Source of the DNA: JBCBKZ01 sp039026975
Lineage (GTDB): Bacteria > Bacteroidota > Bacteroidia > J057
Assembly (NCBI GenBank): GCA_039026975.1
Contig: JBCCLI010000305.1
Location: 1-8,118 of the forward strand
Direction of reading: 5' to 3'
DNA length: 8,118 nucleotides
Shown: piece after piece, positions 1 to 4,051 of the stretch
Position numbering within the stretch: position 1 is the first letter of the stretch
How the letters are laid out: every line of letters begins with the position of its first letter
Position numbers and translations under genes: made by a program
Notes under the pieces: generated by a model
Told to the model about the DNA's origin: nothing
The model's input: the letters and a program-made list of their open reading frames with translations, nothing else
Databases searched by the model: none

Positions 1-589
1 CATTAATGATGGCAGCTTTCACCTGAGCTCCCTCTTCCACAAAAAGATTATCCTTAGCATATATACGGGTATGAGGATCAGAGATACCTTGGGATTTCCT
101 GTTGGAAGTAATTAATTCAAAGTCAAAATGGATAAATGCTCTGTTGAGTGAAAAGATATCTGATAGAGAAGATACGATAGAGGGAGAAATGGCTGTCAGC
201 ACTTCTTGATAGTCCATGGATTCAAGATAGGCCCGGGTAATTAGTCCATCAGAGGGAAGACGGTCATTATTTAATGGAATAGAGGCTAGGAGAATATTCC
301 CTTTAGCATCTGTGTAGTACTTTCCTGGTGCCAGCTCTTTGCTTAACTGAAGTAATTCCTGGGAAGGAAGGAGTCTTCCATTAATGCAGGTGTAAGTACC
401 CGCTTTTAGGGTATCTGAGAAGAGTGCTTGAAGATAAGTATAGGCAAGTGGATAGCAGCGCTCACCTACTACTTTTTCCCATCTCTGCTTACTTGTGAGA
501 ATACCCATTCTCAGAAGAAAGGAAGGGCGAGAGAAGGTTAACGGTAACAGATCTACACGCAAGGAATCTTCAAATATCAAGTATGGCAT
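1..589 (-). CDS. GlmU-like sugar nucleotidyltransferase/acyltransferase, N-terminal part (runs off window at base 1)
   Basis: This frame is open from ATG 589-587 to the window edge, giving 196 residues. It begins MPYLIFEDSLRVDLLPL and carries the stretch R21-P..R27-M-G-I-L-T near residues 21-32, then C68-I-N-G-R-L-L-P. That pattern is typical of the Bacteroidota alternative GlmU family (about 390 residues; annotated as UDP-GlcNAc diphosphorylase/glucosamine-1-phosphate acetyltransferase), in which a divergent nucleotidyltransferase domain precedes a left-handed beta-helix acyltransferase domain. Residues about 174-196 (RIYAKDNLFVEEGAQVKAAI) look like the first turns of that helix, so the missing part should be the rest of it. 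The expected role is cytoplasmic synthesis of UDP-GlcNAc or a related activated sugar for the envelope; the exact substrate is inferred from the family. An in-frame stop at 628-626 fixes the start region. It lies downstream of rpmE2 on the same strand, but a strong terminator separates them. A near-match to a -7 box (TACTTTTC, 609-602) could give a weak promoter of its own, though no -33 element was found. Confidence 0.85.
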   Translation of the reverse strand, partial: MPYLIFEDSLRVDLLPLTFSRPSFLLRMGILTSKQRWEKVVGERCYPLAYTYLQALFSDTLKAGTYTCINGRLLPSQELLQLSKELAPGKYYTDAKGNILLASIPLNNDRLPSDGLITRAYLESMDYQEVLTAISPSIVSSLSDIFSLNRAFIHFDFELITSNRKSQGISDPHTRIYAKDNLFVEEGAQVKAAIIN

Positions 590-645
590 GACCGGATCAC
601 AGAAAAGTATTAGCTGATAATTCCTTTAGCGAGTAAATAGTGCAC

Positions 646-671
646 AAAAAAAGCAGCCCGATAGGACTGCT
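646..671 (-). terminator. Intrinsic terminator downstream of rpmE2
   Basis: Read on the minus strand, AGCAGTCC (671-664) and GGGCTGCT (659-652) form an 8-pair stem with one G-U pair and the 4-base loop TATC. It is followed at once by a run of seven T (652-646, its first base shared with the stem end). It begins 25 bases past the rpmE2 stop codon and 57 bases before the GlmU-like start codon, so it should end most rpmE2 transcripts or attenuate read-through into the next gene. Confidence 0.88.
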
Positions 672-695
672 CCAATATAAGTTATAAGACTATAC

Positions 696-962
696 TTATT
701 CTTCTTTCTTTTTGCTGAATTTATTTCCATACCTGGAGTAGAACTTGTCTACACGTCCAGCGGTATCTACCAGTTTTTGCTTACCAGTGAAAAAGGGATG
801 AGAATCACTAGATATTTCCAGCTTTACTAGCGGGTATTCATTTCCATCCTCCCAGGTAATGCTATCCTTGGTCTGGATGGTAGAACGCGTTTTAAAGGCG
901 TAATCTGTGGAAATGTCCTTAAAGATGACCTCTCTGTACTCTGGGTGGATATCCTTCTTCAT
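696..962 (-). CDS. rpmE2: Type B 50S ribosomal protein L31 (zinc-free form)
   Basis: The 88-residue product begins MKKDIHPEYREVIFKDIS, the hallmark N-terminus of type B L31. It continues with FKTRSTI, then DSHPFFTGKQKLVDTAGRVDKF (split here only as family motifs) and a lysine-rich tail, FSKKKEE. L31 joins the large ribosomal subunit near the central protuberance and bridges to the small subunit. The product has no cysteines, so the zinc-binding CxxC pairs of type A L31 are absent, as expected for type B. I place the start at ATG 962-960. A longer frame from GTG 983 would add seven residues, but that GTG overlaps the promoter's -7 box, and the family normally begins MKKDIHP. No Shine-Dalgarno is seen; the A/T-rich stretch AAATAAAAATATT before the ATG is usual for Bacteroidota. 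The gene is led by a good promoter and followed by a strong terminator, so it is probably mostly monocistronic. Confidence 0.97.
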   Translation of the reverse strand: MKKDIHPEYREVIFKDISTDYAFKTRSTIQTKDSITWEDGNEYPLVKLEISSDSHPFFTGKQKLVDTAGRVDKFYSRYGNKFSKKKEE

Positions 963-982
963 AATATTTTTATTTCGGGCCA

Positions 983-1015
983 CAAATATACCTAATTTCT
1001 TGACAAAGAAACAAT
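983..1015 (-). promoter_or_regulatory. Bacteroidota-type promoter of rpmE2
   Basis: On the minus strand, TATATTTG (990-983) matches the -7 consensus TAnnTTTG exactly. ATTG (1015-1012) lies 21 bases upstream as a -33 element. The expected transcription start is a few bases downstream, near 975-979, giving a leader of roughly 13-17 bases to ATG 962. The GTG at 983-981 would fall before the transcript begins. The -33 element sits inside an AAACAA-N8-TTGTTT dyad (1009-1028). Confidence 0.75.
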
Positions 1016-1028
1016 ATACAATTTGTTT
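1009..1028. repeat. AT-rich dyad, copy 1, overlapping rpmE2 -33 region
   Basis: AAACAA (1009-1014) and TTGTTT (1023-1028) form an inverted repeat with an 8-base spacer. It covers the -33 element of the rpmE2 promoter, a position where a repressor or activator could act. The 11-mer TACAATTTGTT (1017-1027) recurs exactly at 1432-1442. In AT-rich intergenic DNA this could be chance, and no known regulator consensus was recognised. Confidence 0.3.
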
Positions 1029-1528
1029 ATCTGCCCACCTAAGTATCTTTTTCTTACATAGCTAGAGTTGCTTTTCCTTACATGAGAGTAAGATTCAGAG
1101 AATGAGTAGGGTAAAGCTCAATCCCCAGCTTCACCAACAAGATAATCCTGAGAGAATACAGGTCAACTTTTACCAACTGCCTATTGGCTAGCTGCAAGCC
1201 TAAAATCTTGGTAGATTGCGTACGGCATCCGTCTGTTCACTAATAGATGCTGGTAATAAATGGGGTATTACAGATCTTAGTTGTTAAGCACTTACAACTG
1301 GTTAGGTATACTATTATGGTTGAGGGTATTGCCTGACAATGATCAGATCGAAAATACTAAGGGTAAAAATCTACTGTCTCTATAAGTTTTCCTTTTCTTT
1401 TTTCGTTCTTAGAGTCAGGATAAACAAAATTTACAATTTGTTAATCATAATTGGTTGATTTCTGGCTGTTATACATGTTTTTTTGAGACGCTTCAGCTAA
1501 ATATGTAGGGTAATGAATTATTTTTACC
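1029..1528. other. Gene-poor divergent intergenic region
   Basis: About 500 bases between the rpmE2 promoter and the rightward promoter hold no convincing gene. Seen in it are: a 29-codon ATG frame on the plus strand (1102-1191); a frame of about 52 codons without an ATG start on the minus strand, ending in TAA at about 1078-1080; and a small imperfect hairpin at 1279-1299 (AGTTGT/ACAACT arms) with no T-run after it. None resembles a protein I recognise. The stretch could hold decayed coding DNA or a small RNA, but nothing in the sequence establishes either. The last 130 bases are markedly AT-rich. Confidence 0.6.
1423..1442. repeat. AT-rich dyad, copy 2, similar to 1009-1028
   Basis: AACAA (1423-1427) and TTGTT (1438-1442) flank a 10-base spacer. 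The 11-mer TACAATTTGTT at 1432-1442 is identical to 1017-1027, and both copies are preceded by AAACAA. It lies about 90 bases upstream of the rightward promoter, so the two copies sit near the two divergent promoters. It may be a shared operator or coincidence. Confidence 0.25.
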
Positions 1529-1560
1529 TTGCGTTTAGTACCTGAAATGAGCTACTTTTG
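1529..1560 (+). promoter_or_regulatory. Bacteroidota-type promoter of the 1564-3015 (possibly -3935) transcript
   Basis: TACTTTTG (1553-1560) matches TAnnTTTG exactly, and TTG (1529-1531) lies 21 bases upstream as the -33 element. The expected transcription start is about 1565-1568. This nearly coincides with ATG 1564, so the mRNA would be leaderless or would use the next ATG at 1576 with a leader of about 10 bases. Confidence 0.65.
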
Positions 1561-1563
1561 AGA

Positions 1564-1974
1564 ATGAAATTGAAGATGTTACTTATTATTACCCTGCTCG
1601 CAGGCATTTTTCTTTCGGAAAAAGCTTACGCACAGGATGTAGTCTTCAGTTATTTTAACTTAAATTCTGACGGGGCGGATGTGCTCCTCGAGTGGGAGGT
1701 TCAGGAAGAGGCTAACATTGAACGATTTGAATTATATAGAAAGTTCAATGATGAAGGAACTTTTATTGCGATTACTACCTTCACACCTAACGGAACCAGG
1801 CAGTACCAATTCCTAGATGACGATATTTTTAAGAACCTATCCCGTACTATCTTCTATGAATTACATGTGGTCATCAAAGGAAAAACAGATCCAGTTATAG
1901 TTACCAACAGTCTCCTACACAGCCCAACCTCTGTCCAGCGTACCTGGGGAAGCATCAAAGCTATGTTTAGGTAG
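1564..1974 (+). CDS. Small secreted protein with a fibronectin-III-like domain
   Basis: The 136-residue product has a clear signal peptide: MKLKMLLIITLLAGIF followed by a likely cleavage after AYA (residues 21-23) to leave QDVVFS. The mature part is one beta-rich domain (about 24-110) with the spacing of a fibronectin-III-like sandwich: ADVLLEWEV, then FELYRKF, FIAITTF, YQFLDDD and IFYELHVV. It ends in the basic peptide TWGSIKAMFR, which I believe recurs at the end of similar small Cytophagales proteins. No catalytic residues are evident, so a binding or structural role outside the cytoplasm is inferred. A frame from TTG 1558 is open but overlaps the -7 box. I choose ATG 1564 because it supplies the lysines of the signal peptide; ATG 1576 is the alternative and would leave no basic n-region. 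The cytochrome gene follows after 12 bases, so they are probably co-transcribed. Confidence 0.75.
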   Translation: MKLKMLLIITLLAGIFLSEKAYAQDVVFSYFNLNSDGADVLLEWEVQEEANIERFELYRKFNDEGTFIAITTFTPNGTRQYQFLDDDIFKNLSRTIFYELHVVIKGKTDPVIVTNSLLHSPTSVQRTWGSIKAMFR

Positions 1975-1986
1975 GAACCTCTTTTC

Positions 1987-3015
1987 ATGAAATTATTTAT
2001 TGTCAGTGTATTGCTCTTGCTTGGAGCTTGTGGAGCTTATCTTCAGCTCTCATATGAGGGTGATGAGCTAGACCAGGAAGTAGGGGTTTATAAGGTATTA
2101 CGACAGTTAGGGGAGAAACCGGTAAATCATGAGCTAGAGACCTATGATTCCTTGCTGGTGAGTCAGGGAAGAGCCTTAATTTTTACCGGCCAGATGAATT
2201 CCCCACAAACGGGAAAGACTTCAGTTATCAGTCCATTTTTTACCTGTATCAATTGCCATAATACGGACAGAGAAGACCCAGACTTGCGGAATGCTACACC
2301 AGAAAATAGATTGCAATTTGTTAGCCAGAAAAGACAGGGATTTTTTCAGGCTACTACCTTTTGGGGAATAGTGAATAGGGAAAGCTGGTTTAATGATGAT
2401 TATGTGAAGAAGTATGGGGAAGAGGCTCAAGCAGCCCAAAAAAGTCTAAGAGAAGCTATTCAATTATGTTCCAGAGAATGTTCTCAAGGAAGGGAACTAA
2501 CAGAAGAAGAAATGAAGGCTGTGTTAGCCTACTTTTGGAGCCTACAACTTAAGCTTTCAGATTTAGCCCTTACGAAAGAACAACTAAGTGAGCTTACAAG
2601 CGTCCCCAAAAGTAAGAAAGAGAGAAAGAAAAAAATAGAATGGATAAAGTCCCAGTATATGTTAGCCTCTTCCGCCCACATAGGAAATTCTCCTGAAAAT
2701 AAGGCAACAGGGTTTGGGCTGAAAGGTGATAAAGAAAATGGGAGGCTCATTTACAGAAGATCCTGTAGGCTTTGCCATTATTACAATGTGGCTGAGATAA
2801 CCCAGATTTATGAAGGAGGAGATGCCATAGGAAAGATGGTAAAAGCCATGGCAGATAATGCAGACTATACGCTTTATGAAATCATCCGCAATGGAACCCA
2901 TCCTGGGAAGAAGAAGGAACAGTACATGCCTTATTACCCTGTGGAGAGGATGAGTAATCAACAGATAGAGGATCTAAGGGCCTATTTTGAATCCGTAGTA
3001 GAAAGAGAAGAATAA
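1987..3015 (+). CDS. Di-haem c-type cytochrome lipoprotein
   Basis: The 342-residue product starts MKLFIVSVLLLLGAC; L-G-A-C15 is a lipobox, so Cys15 should be lipidated and the protein membrane-anchored outside the cytoplasm. Two haem c sites are visible: C87-I-N-C-H91 and C260-R-L-C-H264. M314 in Q-Y-M-P-Y-Y-P is a likely sixth ligand of the second haem; no equally clear ligand is seen for the first. Between them, C161-S-R-E-C165 followed by SQGREL could form a disulfide, and I believe this feature recurs in Bacteroidota cytochromes of this kind. A lysine-rich linker (208-216, KSKKERKKK) separates the two domains, each of which ends in a helix with an LxAYF pattern (180-183, 330-334). The role is electron transfer; the partner oxidase, reductase or enzyme is not in the window. 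The start lies 12 bases after the preceding stop codon, suggesting an operon with the small secreted protein. Confidence 0.88.
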   Translation: MKLFIVSVLLLLGACGAYLQLSYEGDELDQEVGVYKVLRQLGEKPVNHELETYDSLLVSQGRALIFTGQMNSPQTGKTSVISPFFTCINCHNTDREDPDLRNATPENRLQFVSQKRQGFFQATTFWGIVNRESWFNDDYVKKYGEEAQAAQKSLREAIQLCSRECSQGRELTEEEMKAVLAYFWSLQLKLSDLALTKEQLSELTSVPKSKKERKKKIEWIKSQYMLASSAHIGNSPENKATGFGLKGDKENGRLIYRRSCRLCHYYNVAEITQIYEGGDAIGKMVKAMADNADYTLYEIIRNGTHPGKKKEQYMPYYPVERMSNQQIEDLRAYFESVVEREE

Positions 3016-3019
3016 ATCA

Positions 3020-3070
3020 TAAGAATGCTGAATTTTATTAGGCTAACTGTCGTTTCATTCTTAGATTCAG
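3020..3070 (+). repeat. Two overlapping inverted repeats between the cytochrome and barrel genes
   Basis: TAAGAATG (3020-3027) pairs with CATTCTTA (3056-3063), and CTGAAT (3028-3033) pairs with ATTCAG (3065-3070). The two stems interleave rather than nest, so they cannot both form as simple hairpins. There is no T-run, so this is not an intrinsic terminator. Nothing else, and no clear promoter, was seen in the 77-base gap. Confidence 0.3.
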
Positions 3071-3092
3071 TAATTAATTAAGGCTGGCTATC

Positions 3093-3935
3093 ATGAAGCG
3101 ACTATCCACAATAATTCTAAGCTCACTAATATTTACCACCTTCCTATCTGCCCAACCTAACCGAGGTTACATAAGTGTAGGGCTATCGGCAGGACTTACT
3201 AATTATAAAGGTGACCTGTCAGGGATAGTCAATTCTCTTAGGTATACTCGTCCAGGAGTAGGGATAGAAGGGGCTTACAGGTTCCATTCTCATATGGGGG
3301 CAAGGCTCACCTTTTTTCAGGGATGGATAGCTTCTGATGATTTCAGGAGTAATGAAGAGTTAGTAAGAGCCAGGAATCTGCGTTTTCGTAGCCCTGTAAC
3401 AGAATTTAGTGCACAACTGACCTTTGATCTATTTCCGGTAGAAAGATCCTATGAGAGAAGACCTACATACAGCCCCTTTGTATTTGGAGGAATTTCTGTC
3501 TTCAGCTTTAATCCCCAAGGACTATTAGATGGAGAATGGTTTGACCTGAAACCGCTAGGGACAGAAGGGCAGTTTCTACCTGACCCTAATAATGTGTATC
3601 CAGAAACCTACAACCTTACCCAGCTAAGTGTTCCTTTTGGGGCAGGCCTCAGGGTAGCCATTGCAAGACAATGGAATGTATCTGTGGAAGCGGGGATAAG
3701 AATGACCTTTACTGATTACTTAGATGATGTCAGTGGCTTCTATCCTGACTTAGATGAGCTGCGTGCTCAGAATCCCACAGCCGCCCTGCTATCAGACAGG
3801 TCTATCCGAGATCCCTTTACAGAGGGTAAGCAAGCAGGAGATATTAGGGGAAACCCCAACTTTAATGATTGGTATGCCTATTCTAATATCACGATTAGCT
3901 TCATCCTGGATAGCGTCAAGTGCCCGGCTTTCTAA
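3093..3935 (+). CDS. Outer-membrane beta-barrel protein, DUF6089 family
   Basis: The 280-residue product has a signal peptide (MKRLSTIILSSLIFTTFLSA, likely cut before Q21). The mature part has the alternating polar/aromatic strands of a small outer-membrane barrel: YISVGLSAGLTNYKGDLS (26-43), VGIEGAYRF (56-64), MGARLTFFQGW (68-78), FSAQLTFDLFP (105-115), YSPFVFGGISVFSFNP (126-141). Motifs I associate with the DUF6089 family are GEWFDLKPLGTEGQ (147-160), VPFGAGLRV (180-188) and FTDYLDDVSG (206-215). It ends in an aromatic residue, as barrel substrates of BamA often do. PorG of the type IX secretion system belongs to the same broad fold group, but nothing here shows a role in secretion, so the function stays unknown. 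The start has no Shine-Dalgarno. With no promoter visible in the 77-base gap, read-through from the cytochrome gene is plausible. Confidence 0.85.
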   Translation: MKRLSTIILSSLIFTTFLSAQPNRGYISVGLSAGLTNYKGDLSGIVNSLRYTRPGVGIEGAYRFHSHMGARLTFFQGWIASDDFRSNEELVRARNLRFRSPVTEFSAQLTFDLFPVERSYERRPTYSPFVFGGISVFSFNPQGLLDGEWFDLKPLGTEGQFLPDPNNVYPETYNLTQLSVPFGAGLRVAIARQWNVSVEAGIRMTFTDYLDDVSGFYPDLDELRAQNPTAALLSDRSIRDPFTEGKQAGDIRGNPNFNDWYAYSNITISFILDSVKCPAF

Positions 3936-3948
3936 AATCTTTTCCGCA

Positions 3949-3984
3949 TTTGTTGAAGTGAATAGGTCTTGAATCGTACCTTTG
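3949..3984 (+). promoter_or_regulatory. Bacteroidota-type promoter of the G8/beta-helix gene
   Basis: TACCTTTG (3977-3984) is an exact TAnnTTTG -7 box, and TTG (3953-3955) lies 21 bases upstream; TTTG at 3949-3952 is an alternative -33 element with a 24-base spacer. The expected transcription start is about 3989-3992, giving a leader of about 60 bases before ATG 4052. No terminator is visible after the barrel gene, so some read-through may add to it. Confidence 0.7.
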
Positions 3985-4051
3985 GCTTACATTAAGGATA
4001 GATACCCATACTACCTGAGCCTTCCATTTTCTGGTCTGTCAACCACATACT

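Noticed and set aside
1279..1299. Hairpin in the intergenic region considered as a terminator.
   Set aside because: The stem is short and bulged, and no T-run follows on either strand.
2221..2961. Minus-strand open frames of 72-99 codons opposite the cytochrome gene.
   Set aside because: They lie wholly inside a gene with clear haem motifs, have no family features and look like complement shadows.
3020..3070. Interleaved inverted repeats in the order A-B-A'-B', suggesting an RNA pseudoknot.
   Set aside because: The connecting loops would be 0 and 1 base, too short to cross stems of 6 and 8 pairs, so an H-type pseudoknot is not sterically reasonable. Alternative hairpins or chance are more likely.
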